A stretch of DNA of 64,000 bases from assembly GCA_022457155.1 (NCBI GenBank), contig JAJGOT010000275.1, positions 222,501 through 286,500 on the forward strand, read 5' to 3'. How positions within the stretch are numbered: the stretch's first letter is position 1; every line of letters starts with the position of its first letter. The translations under genes were made by a program, and so were the position numbers. Source of the DNA: Cladopsammia gracilis. Lineage: Eukaryota > Cnidaria > Anthozoa > Scleractinia > Dendrophylliidae. Under the pieces are notes generated by a model. The model was not told the origin of the DNA, did not search any database, and saw only the letters and a program-made list of their open reading frames with translations. Below are positions 49,145-56,041 of this stretch, piece after piece.

Positions 49145-49864
49145 AGCCAAATATTTTCCCGTCCGGCCCGACCTAACTCAGTCAATTAGTGCATAGACTT
49201 CTTTAAGTGTACCCGGGGGCGTTGGAAAGGAAGCCAAAATATAAACAATTTGTGATCGACACGGCCATGGTTTTTATTATTGTGATTTTGCCCAAAAGGG
49301 TTATTGCTGCGAATTTTTTTCAATTTTCTCGCTGAAGTTGTAATCAAGATGTAATCAGTATACGATGCTTTCTATAAGTCTGAAGTATTCTCCAATAAAG
49401 CGATAATGATGGATGTCATTCCAGAATACTTTATAGAATTTGGCTGGGTGGCCGTCATTTCCAGGACTTTTATTTTATTCCGTTGATTTTAAGCGTTCGA
49501 AATATTCAATTTTAGTCAACGGGCCTTCAAACTGTTTTTTGCTCTATCTCATCTAGGGTCAAAAAAATCGTTTCGTAAGCAAAATTCTTACCCCGTCCTC
49601 AGTGACTTTCCAAGCTTGTAGTTCTGATGTGTTCGTTGCTTTCTTTAAGTTATCAATCCAATCCTAAAAGAAAATAAAAATTTCAGAAGTGTTGAAGACA
49701 ATCGCAACAATTTTCATCTTTGGTAAAGCCTCCATTCAATTAAGTAACCGGTGCAAACGGGTTTTGTTTACCGCAATTCCTTCTCTTCTACGATTATATA
49801 GCTCCACTGTTGTATCTTGCCAAGGATACAATAGTTCATCATCATCGAACAAGGCACCAGCCAT
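31713..49864 (-). CDS. Membrane-anchored gelsolin-repeat protein (gene B), 13 exons
   Basis: Minus-strand split gene with a continuous frame through 12 exons (402 codons) plus a terminal exon. Exons: 49772..49864, 49592..49663, 48100..48201, 43137..43238, 41514..41623, 40580..40643, 39628..39723, 38543..38614, 38307..38423, 37142..37251, 33754..33851, 32038..32207, 31713..31802. Repeat 1 (about 46-150) contains LQAWKVTEDG, SDEVYIVLD, DIYCWVG and VLVHREVQDFES. Its TQDE calcium/actin segment is replaced by ATPALYRNG. Repeat 2 (about 160-250) contains NKKRLLRVTG, SNDVFIGDIGLKIYLWIG and KALEYVKELK. A basic linker (about 277-345) precedes one transmembrane helix (about 351-374, LVLGVSCVITMVCSILVYVV), then roughly 57 residues. 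There is no signal peptide, so the predicted topology is gelsolin part cytosolic and C-terminus outside or luminal. Known gelsolin-family proteins are soluble or secreted, so this layout is unusual. The exon chain is inferred from splice signals and phase; the last four exons are less secure. Confidence 0.75.
32038..32207 (-). CDS. Gene B exon 12, transmembrane segment
   Basis: 170 nt, phase 1 to phase 0, GATAG acceptor and consensus GTAAGTATA donor. It encodes an uninterrupted hydrophobic helix of about 22 residues, then HLRGGEDHAFVQIGEAVGWI and a Gly-rich tail. Confidence 0.65.
32523..32811. mobile_element. TIR element ATAGAGCAGTTTTCAATT
   Basis: Perfect inverted ends ATAGAGCAGTTTTCAATT and AATTGAAAACTGCTCTAT. 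A degenerate single end of the same family is at about 40786..40812. Interior contains ACCAATCACA boxes. Confidence 0.88.
33000..33750. other. Gene B intron (exons 11 to 12), nothing specific
   Basis: Contains a small hairpin (TCGACGGACCGCG / CGAGAGTCCGA) and a GTTGTTGTTGTT tract near 33384. No coding seen. Confidence 0.5.
33754..33851 (-). CDS. Gene B probable exon 11
   Basis: 98 nt, phase 2 to phase 1, TCAAG acceptor and GTTTGT donor. It encodes a charged juxtamembrane segment (NPPQQGNFEYRNVKRFEGEN). Confidence 0.55.
35984..36004. repeat. AT dinucleotide repeat
   Basis: (AT)n of about nine units in the gene B intron between exons 10 and 11. Confidence 0.8.
36045..36146. repeat. GACTGCGGGACTGCGG minisatellite
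   Basis: Three irregular units of about 37 bp containing GACTGCGGGACTGCGG followed by AACAYAATAGAACAC-like spacers. Confidence 0.7.
36478..36849. mobile_element. TIR element with repeated CACGTG boxes
   Basis: Long inverted ends (TTACTATGGAAATC..., TAAAACGGCCGCTTCAAAT) reach CTGTACCACGTGG on both sides. Left arm holds about four tandem GTGTACCACGTGATGCGATT units of about 24 bp, so CACGTG recurs. Confidence 0.85.
37142..37251 (-). CDS. Gene B probable exon 10 (basic linker)
   Basis: 110 nt with TTTTCAG acceptor and GTAAAA donor. The frame required by both neighbours begins MMMRRAK and is Lys/Arg rich. A second frame with an acidic start is also open but does not match the flanking phases. 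The ATG triplet at the acceptor could also be an alternative start. Confidence 0.55.
37620..37810 (+). repeat. 105-bp repeat family, units in the gene B intron
   Basis: TGAGTCTGTGGACGAAATCC, TTCAAATGAAAGTTACTGAG and TTTCCTGTGGTACTGTTTAT match the 28411 array. Located between gene B exons 9 and 10. Confidence 0.75.
38307..38423 (-). CDS. Gene B exon 9
   Basis: 39 codons, phase 0, acceptor TGTGAG with a pyrimidine-rich run before it, donor GTGAGC. It continues past the repeat-2 helix (VDGSLESVIFATNRDG, LGKPDFSGKP). A GTTAGT inside it is a possible alternative donor. Confidence 0.65.
38543..38614 (-). CDS. Gene B exon 8
   Basis: 24 codons, phase 0, TTCAG acceptor and GTACAT donor. WIGSRSSSSGSKFTKALE plus YVKELK is the WxG and long helix of repeat 2. 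Confidence 0.87.
38659..39047. mobile_element. Foldback element in the gene B intron between exons 7 and 8
   Basis: AATAGACCAATATCACGCTA and TAGCGTGATATTGGTCTATT are inverted ends; arms extend inward to GACGGGCA / TGCCCGTC at the centre (about 38875). It lies 45 bp from exon 8. Confidence 0.88.
39286..39408. repeat. Foldback repeat family 2, copy 3
   Basis: Carries AAAACGAAGCGCAGCCAAG and CTTGGATACCTGATGAAACA as in copy 2, in the gene B intron between exons 7 and 8. Confidence 0.65.
39628..39723 (-). CDS. Gene B exon 7
   Basis: 32 codons, phase 0, TTCAG acceptor and GTAAAG donor. IRETSFKRGAMRDSNDVF then IGDIGLKIYL is the repeat-2 GDVFILDLG strand pair. Confidence 0.87.
40580..40643 (-). CDS. 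Gene B exon 6
   Basis: 64 nt, one completing base plus 21 codons, CACAG acceptor and strong GTAAGT donor. NKKRLLRVTGPVG is the start of gelsolin repeat 2 (family form KPRLLQVKG). Confidence 0.82.
40865..41027. mobile_element. Short foldback MITE
   Basis: TATACAGCTATTTCAAT / ATTGAAATAGCTGTATA ends with AACGTTGTCGG and AAGCCAAGACCG arms. The centre reads TTTTAACCCTAACCCATAC. Confidence 0.85.
41083..41240. mobile_element. MITE family 1, copy 2
   Basis: Ends are inverted: TGTTCACTCAACCTGCTTTG at left and CAAAGCAGATTGGGTGACA at right. It lies in the gene B intron between exons 5 and 6. Confidence 0.65.
41514..41623 (-). CDS. Gene B exon 5
   Basis: 110 nt, phase 0 to phase 2, TGCAG acceptor and GTGAGA donor. 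SPVLVHREVQDFESKRFK matches the PVQHRE..HES linker, with the same phase-2 end as gene A exon 5. Confidence 0.85.
42597..43063. mobile_element. MITE family 5, copy 1
   Basis: ATAGGCCACTTCAAAAAATA at left and GTATTTTTCGAAGTGGCCTAT at right. Inside, GTGCAGGCTCAGCCTCACCG and AGCACGTGCAGTTCGTGCTG arms. It ends 74 bp from gene B exon 4. Confidence 0.8.
43137..43238 (-). CDS. Gene B exon 4
   Basis: 34 codons, phase 0, CACAG acceptor and GTAAGC donor. CDIYCWVGKSATP corresponds to the DVHFWVG core, but the QDE acidic motif is missing. Confidence 0.85.
43788..44519. mobile_element. TIR DNA element with CGCTTACCA ends
   Basis: AGGACGCTTACCATTTGTCA and TGATAAGTGGTAAGCGCCCT are inverted. The second-order pair CTGGTCGGCCAGACTGGT / GGTCTGGCCGGCCAGTTCTG lies inside. 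No intact transposase. Confidence 0.75.
44751..46404. mobile_element. 1.65-kb near-perfect palindromic (foldback) element
   Basis: Starts TTAAGGTGGCTCGACTGGGT and ends ACCCAGTCGAGCCACCTTAA. The arms of about 825 bp mirror throughout (GCGACGATACCGTTTAGCTT / AAGCTAAACGGTATCGTCGC; TTGGCAACTCCGATTTCC). The centre near 45578 is a short AT-rich spacer. It lies in the gene B intron between exons 3 and 4. No ORF. Confidence 0.93.
46405..48099. other. Gene B intron (exons 3 to 4), unannotated part
   Basis: Holds a C-rich CCCCCCCACCCCCACCCCC patch at about 48017 and a stretch (47100..47300) that resembles, inverted, 25180..25360. No exon found. Confidence 0.5.
48100..48201 (-). CDS. Gene B exon 3
   Basis: 34 codons, phase 0, CCTAG acceptor and GTAAGG donor. 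KGKFFSDEVYIVLDRTDP is the gelsolin strand that follows the first intron, at the same intron position as gene A exon 3. Confidence 0.85.
49018..49185. repeat. Hairpin repeat related to 7295..7375
   Basis: ATGACGTTCCGCAAAC appears twice. GGTCCGTACGCCATGACC, TCGAGCCAAATATTTTCCC and CCGGCCCGACCTAACT match the 7300 region with an inverted CGTCATGGCACACGGACC arm. Confidence 0.65.
49592..49663 (-). CDS. Gene B exon 2
   Basis: 24 codons, phase 0 at both ends, TTTTAG acceptor and GTAAGA donor. SELQAWKVTEDG matches the first strand of gelsolin repeat 1. Confidence 0.8.
49772..49864 (-). CDS. Gene B exon 1 (start codon)
   Basis: 31 codons from ATG at 49862..49864 (context GATATGG) to a GTAAAC donor, phase 0. 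Reading upstream in frame gives nine more codons and then TAG, so either this is the start or an AG acceptor at 49892..49893 precedes it. The peptide has an acidic DDDE stretch followed by NRRREG. Confidence 0.6.
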
Positions 49865-51005
49865 ATCAGGAATAGAATCCTCAGGAAAGAGCTAAAAGTT
49901 GTTATTTTATCCGGCTGTCAGCGACAATACAACAAAATGTTTGGGCGCCGCCGGCTTGTACCAGTTGCACTCAGCTGAATAAAATCGTTCCCAAAGTTCT
50001 ATTGTCAACAGGAGTTTATTTCTTCGCTATCTGACTGGTCGATATCAAAAGACATGCTTTTATTCCAAGTTGTCAAAAGGTAACTTTTGTTAACGGATAA
50101 CTTAATAATGCTTCTTACTTGCTTAAAGAGACGTTCTTTTGAATTCGCACAGTATGCAGTTAGCGTTGCTTGAATTATGTATGTTTGTTGCGTGTTACTA
50201 CTCAATTATAAAAACCTAGGTTGCCCCCAACTGACCATCTGAATAGCTCAATGCAAAAAACAATAGCTTGTAATTAATCTTTGTCATTTAGCCGCGGAAA
50301 TAGGTTCTCGGTTTTGAAACAAGTGTTTCCGCGCTTTCCTTCTTTTTTCCAAGCTCCAGTCGGACCAAATTAACTAAAAGAGATGTAAATGCAAAAATAT
50401 GTTGTCCACTACTGTACAAATGAAAAAGATGAGCCTGACGGGAGCGATGAGAGGCGGCTGCATTCGCTGGCTAGAAGTGTAACTGAAACAAAGTTGCATT
50501 TTTCTTCACTAAAACTTTCGAGTCTTTAAAATTTCAGGCTTAGCTCGAAACAATGTCAATGGAAGACAACATGACAAGAAAAATTATATAAAAAGTTTAA
50601 CTGTTACTGTTTTCAGGGTTTTGATTATTTGCGAAACAAAAGGAAAAGATATGAAAACAAACTACAACTTTAAGGTCCCGCCAGAAATTCTTGTGGACAC
50701 GGAAAAAGGGAAAAAAAGCGGTCGTTATAGATTTCCGGCCGAGCAGAATTAAGCCTATTTTTCCAACTACTACAACAGTGAAAATTTGTTAACATGAAGC
50801 CATCTGGAAATGATTATTTTTAAGTTACCGTTACACAAAATAAGGCTACAGTCTTTTGGTGAGATAATTGAATTATTTTCTTTCAGGTTATTTATCGTTC
50901 GCATAGAGTGAAGGAAGTCAAGTCTAACAGCTGCGTCAAAAGATTAACCTGCGAGTGAGGCAAAGGAAATAAGAGACGTCTGCGCACCCTGGAGAAGATC
51001 ATTCT

Positions 51006-51771
51006 CGTCCCCAGAGCCGCTTGGCCCTCTTAACCGTCGGAGCCTAAGCACGAGGACCAAGTGGCTCTGGGTTAAGCCCAAATCATACCGTCCAGAAGGA
51101 CGTCGGACACCTTATTGAGACTTATATAACGGAGTTACTGGTTAGCTTTCAGTTGAGGTTGGGGGTAGCAGTTTATATAGTTAAATTTAGGACTAAGCAA
51201 CCTGAGAAGCTAGGTGGTACAGTGGTACGGTAGGCTATGTAAGCCTAAGCCTAGCTGAGGTCACAGGTTCAATCGTGAGTGTGGATTTTAGATTTTCTTT
51301 TTAACACTTAAAAATTTATTGAAAATAAAATTCTAGGTGTCGACATTACGTTATATAAGTCTCAATAACCATGGCAAACTATTTGGTGACATCCGCTTTA
51401 TAATTTTTTTTTGGTCACGCCCCCACGCTTGACCTCCGGAAATTTGGCCAAAAACAGTAAAATTTTCACCTAAATGTTAATTTTCGCGTAGTTGTAGGTT
51501 ACTTTTCCAAAAAGTACGCGCGGATTTCGATTCTTTGGTTATCATTCTATGCAGATATGTTAAAATGTTTCAAATTTGCGAAAAGTAACCTGCGTACTTT
51601 TGACTATGAAATAGTTAGACTCGAGCGAAATTCTCTAAAGGAATGTATGCGTGTCACGCACGCGACAGTTTTCAAAGCGGTTGCACGTCAACGCATATGC
51701 GCATTTGCCAAAAGTACGACGTCCGTCTGGACGGTATGATTTAGGCACAACCGTGGCTCTGGGGACACAGG
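51006..51771. mobile_element. TIR element carrying a nested SINE-like copy
   Basis: Left end GTCCCCAGAGCCGCTTGG and right end CGTGGCTCTGGGGAC are inverted. A second inner pair, TCCAGAAGGACGTC and GACGTCCGTCTGGACGG, is also inverted. No transposase is visible. Confidence 0.5.
51083..51360. mobile_element. SINE-like repeat, copy 2
   Basis: Closely matches 18299..18540, including the CACAGGTTCAATC box and the AAAATTTATTGAAAATAAAA tail. It is nested inside a TIR element at 51006..51771. Confidence 0.6.
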
Positions 51772-51837
51772 ATTCAAATTAGGCTCGATTGCCAGCCGCC
51801 GTTCGGGAAAATGAGCCCGCGCTCATCGGACTCGTCA

Positions 51838-52121
51838 AGTCAAAAAATGCATTCTAGTTACAAGATGCAAAAAATGCATTCTAGTTACAAACTGACTAGC
51901 CTGTTCCAGGCGTTCAGTCAGTGGGGCGCGAAAGAAAAATCGGGCGCAGGAGAAAAAAACCGACAGGAGGCTGGGGAGAGGGGGGCCTATCTCCCAGTCT
52001 TCCCTCGCGCCGACCCCAGCGCGGCGCGCCGCTTGTCGCTGCTCCACACCGTCTAAACGCCTGGAAGAGGCTACAAACTGACCGGTCTGGTCGGCCAGTT
52101 CTGACAAATGGTAAGCGCTCT
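51838..52121. mobile_element. Partial relative of the CGCTTACCA element
   Basis: Contains two ATGCATTCTAGTTACAA units and ends GGTCTGGTCGGCCAGTTC, ACAAATGGTAAGCGCTCT as at 44470..44519. It carries a GC-rich insert (about 51920..52060). Confidence 0.6.
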
Positions 52122-52666
52122 ACTGAGGACTTCCGTTTGTTCTGCGCAGGTCACAGTTTTTTTTTTCAAAATGGCGGCATGCCTTCAATACGGTGCAAGA
52201 TTTTGACTTAGTTCAGAAGTTGGACGTTTAGGTATCGTTAAACTTTCGGCAGTTTCCGAGTCGTGCCAACAATCGTCGTGATTCGTGATCAGACATTTGA
52301 AGGATTTTGGCTTATGAATATAAGCTTACCTTTAAAGCTATCATTAATTAATGGATAGTCTGCTTGGCCGATGCCCAGATTTTTGCATCCAGACTGTAGA
52401 CTGAGGTATAGATAATAATTTAAGACCACATTTGGACATTTCTGGGCTATTCAAGGAATATTTCAATGGAGTTTAGTTTGAATTTAATGTGCAGATACTG
52501 ACTGAGATACATTTTGTGCATGTGCAGGTGCTGACACATGCAAAAAAAAGACAGTAATTGCGCAACTGTTTTTTTTTTTATCAAGACTATTTCCCAGGTA
52601 AAAAAACTGTAAGTAGCTGTAACTAAGTGTAAGTGCAAAGTAAGTAATGCCTGTTAGTAACTGTAA

Positions 52667-52670
<4 letters not shown>

Positions 52671-52737
<67 letters not shown>

Positions 52738-52739
52738 GT
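52671..52739. repeat. TAAG tetranucleotide microsatellite
   Basis: About 17 perfect TAAG units, followed by three diverged GTAATCATGTAAGTTT units to about 52790. Confidence 0.95.
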
Positions 52740-52799
52740 AATCATGTAAGTTTGTAATCATGTAAGTTTGTAATCATGTTAGTTTGTAAGTAGTGTTGT

Positions 52800-54364
52800 A
52801 AGTGTTGTAAATAAAAGTTCTGTTCGATGCAAAAAAAAAAGGTGCTGATGACAATAAGATGTAAATTGTTTGATGTTACTTACGGCCACATATCATTGAA
52901 TTTTTAATATACAAATCTTTGACTTCACAAATGAAATCTTTTGGACATTTACGCAAACTTGTGCAATATTTCCCTTTTATACAAGCTTAGCCAGACATTT
53001 TGAATTCATCTAAGACAGAAAGGGGAAGAAAAATAAAGGGAAATAAAATGATGGCTTATCACAAAATGTTATCAGTGAAATGTTGAAATAAAGTGTTGTG
53101 GCTTTCTGTGCAACTCTTTAATAAAATCACTCTTAGCATCTACATATGACTTCTTTGCTCAGGACTGAGCATTTCCACTGTTATTGCAAAGGTCAAGGGA
53201 GATCTACAAGTAGCCCAAAAGTCAAAGAAGCTAGCAGTTGAATTAATCAGTGATATTTTTAACTGCCACTGAATGTCACCTCTTATCTCACTCTTCTAAA
53301 GTGCACATGCCAGTGAAATTTCACTACGTTTTGTTTTAGGGTTTAATGTTGTTTATATCACCTTTATTTCATTTTCAATCGTTTTTTTTTCTTTTGCGCG
53401 AAGAGGATCCACTATTTTTAGCAGTTTGAAAACTCCCGCCGGGGCCTGAAATTTGCGACATTTTCAGCGCGCGGCCAAAAAGGTATTTGTGACGTCATTC
53501 GTGTGTTCGATCACAACAAAACATAATGGAGAAGGGGACGAATCCGGGGCTAAAATACGCTTTGCTTTCAGCCATATTTAATCGAAATAATCCTTCCACA
53601 AGTTGCCAAAACTCCACTGTAAAATGAGTGACGCGCTCAGTTGTAAATACACTAACGTCGTCACTAGAACCCAGGTCCTTGTCTAATACGCCCAACTTGC
53701 GTCGCTTGTTAAAATATGTTCCCGCCACTTCAAGTGACTTATTTTCTCATCAAAATAATTTTTAAAACACCTATTTTCAGATTATCGAAAAAAAAATTGG
53801 TAGTGAAATTTCATGATAAAACAAGATGAGTGTCATGCAAAAGATATGAAGACTAATTGAGCTCCAGCAAATGTCTTCGGCGGATTTTGTCAATAATTTT
53901 GCCCGGATTTCGGATTCAGAGAAAAATCTTAACTGAGTTTGTGGATCGTACCAATGCAACTAGACTTGCCACAAGTCCCTTCCAATATCTATTTTCGCTA
54001 AGTTAGGTTCTCCGTTGGAAGGTCCTTCGCGACTAAACTTAATTCCGCGCGCAAACAGGCGCGCAAATTTGTCGAATAAAACGACCAAAAAACGAAGGTC
54101 GACCTGTGGCAAGTCTACAATGCAGCGGATTATAGATTTATCCCGTTTTGGGGCCCGGATTTTGGCTCTCACGTGCGATCAACCTGTACTGTGGGCTTAA
54201 ATACTTCGTGGACGTCCACTCGCAATGCGTGAGAAAACTGAAGAAGACCTTTTTCTAAAATAAAAATCACATACACAGCATTAATAATTTTCAGATTCAG
54301 ATTTGGCGGATTCGACTATTAAAATGTAACGTATTGGTAGATTTCCATACACTTCAGTATTCGC
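52800..54364. other. Intergenic between gene B and the VWA gene
   Basis: A minus-strand frame at 53495..53728 lacks any recognisable signature. Otherwise AT-rich with no repeats identified. Confidence 0.45.
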
Positions 54365-54381
54365 CCCCCCCCCCCCCCCCC
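54365..54381. repeat. Poly-C run
   Basis: About 17 consecutive C bases after TTCG. Confidence 0.85.
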
Positions 54382-54678
54382 TCTCGTCACGCAACTCTAC
54401 TCTCACAGGAGGATTGCGTGACGACTCAAACAACGGCTGGCCACCATTAAATTTGCACGTTCCTGAAGTTCCAAAAGATAGTCAGTGAAAGTGACGTCCG
54501 GGACTCAAAAATTCCTCTCTTCGGAGTTGTTGTTTTGCAGAGAACGGCAAAGAAATGTACCAAAAGGTAAAACGCACGTGCAAAGGCATTGTTTACGCAC
54601 CTAACCTATTGTTTTGTGCCGCTATCGCTTCCTTTGTCCTCATGACGTCACTTTCGGTTGCTATCTTTTGGAATTAAT

Positions 54679-55358
54679 TAAGGTGGCTCCTAATAGTTTA
54701 AACATTTCCATCATGATACATCTATGATATTCAATCACATCTACACCAGTAAAGTTAAGAAAAAACGTTTAGTACAGGTTTGTAAACACTTAACCAATGA
54801 ACAAATTTAGGTGGCTACGACATAAAAATTTGTTACCATGGCAACGTAAAAAGAAGCCAAAAAGACCCCATTTTCAACCTTTTGAGGCTAATAACTTCAA
54901 AACTGCTCGGTGAAATTTTTTAATTTTTATATATTTTCGTCTTATAACAAACATAACAAACATAATAAACATAACAAACATTTGTGCCAATTTTTAAAAA
55001 AATCTGTAATAGGACTCAGAGATATGTCATTTTTACATAAATTTAAGGTAGCTCTAAACTCTATGTACAGAATTTTTTAAAAAATTGACAAATTAAACAA
55101 AAAAATTGACAAATTAAACAAAAATATATCGAAAACAAAAACTTTCACTGTGTAGTTTATAAGTTATTAGCCTCAAATGGTCCAAAATAGCGTATTTTTT
55201 ACCTCATTTCGCGTTGCCATGGCACGTCGTTTCGATACCACTTTGTTGACTGATAAAAGATTTACTGGTTTCAAGTAAAATATTTTTAGCCACACCATCG
55301 GGCTAGCTGTAATGGAATGCAAAAGACGAGAGGGCTGAACAATGTTGAGCCACCTTAA
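54679..55358. mobile_element. Foldback element with TTAAGGTGGCT ends
   Basis: TAAGGTGGCTCCT at left and GAGCCACCTTA at right, with GTTACCATGGCAACG / CGTTGCCATGGCACG arms and TTTTGAGGCTAATAACTT / AAGTTATTAGCCTCAAA. It shares its terminal motif with 44751..46404. It ends 200 bp upstream of the VWA gene start. Confidence 0.8.
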
Positions 55359-55557
55359 ATACATGATTTTCTTCCGAAAAATGCACAAAAACGCAATTTA
55401 AAAATAATACAAATAAGAATATTAGAAATTGAAACTATGATCCAACGATCGGATTCCACTCCATAACCACTTTACTAGCTGGATCGCTTGCAAATGCAGT
55501 CCATTTTGAGGATCATTTCCGGTTGGGGATCATTCCATTTTGGGGGATCTGCAATGC

Positions 55558-56041
55558 ATGATGGGTTTTCAAATTACCGCTGAGCTTTGTAAACTTCTTT
55601 CTTCGCTTCCTTGTAAAGACGACAAAGCTGTTTGCAAATTAGGCGACTCATTATCGACGAGAATGGCGTTTCCAGATCCCTGGGCGGCCCGCCATGATCG
55701 CCACAAAGTTGATCTAGCTTTCATAGTGGACTGCACGGGTTCTATGGGCCCTTATATCAGGCAAGCGCAGAAACATATTCGAACCATAGCGGAGACAGTG
55801 GCAAGAACTGCATTTAACGTAAAACTTGCACTGGTTGAGTACAGGGACCATCCCCCGCAAGACCCGTCATTCATAACGCAAGTTCACGATTTCACCTCTT
55901 CTTTAACTGATATGAAGACCTGGGTTGACGGCATGAGAGCTAGCGGAGGCGGAGACGGCCCTGAATCAGTAGCCTGCGCCTTGAACGAGGCCACTAAACT
56001 CACTTATAGAAAAGATGCCACGAAGATGTGCGTTCTCATTG
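55558..56041 (+). CDS. VWA gene exon 1
   Basis: Two adjacent ATGs (55558, 55561) and a third at 55663 are in frame. The exon ends at a GTAAGT donor with one base of the next codon. It holds the MIDAS and the first half of the VWA fold. Confidence 0.85.

Noticed and set aside
50392..50755. Two small plus-strand ORFs (46 and 33 codons, MQKYVVHYCTNEKDE and MKTNYNFKVPPE)
   Set aside because: They look protein-like but have no splice sites or family match that I can name.
53495..53728. 77-codon minus-strand frame as a 5' exon of gene B
   Set aside because: No donor in the right phase was found, and an in-frame stop precedes the gene B start at 49864.
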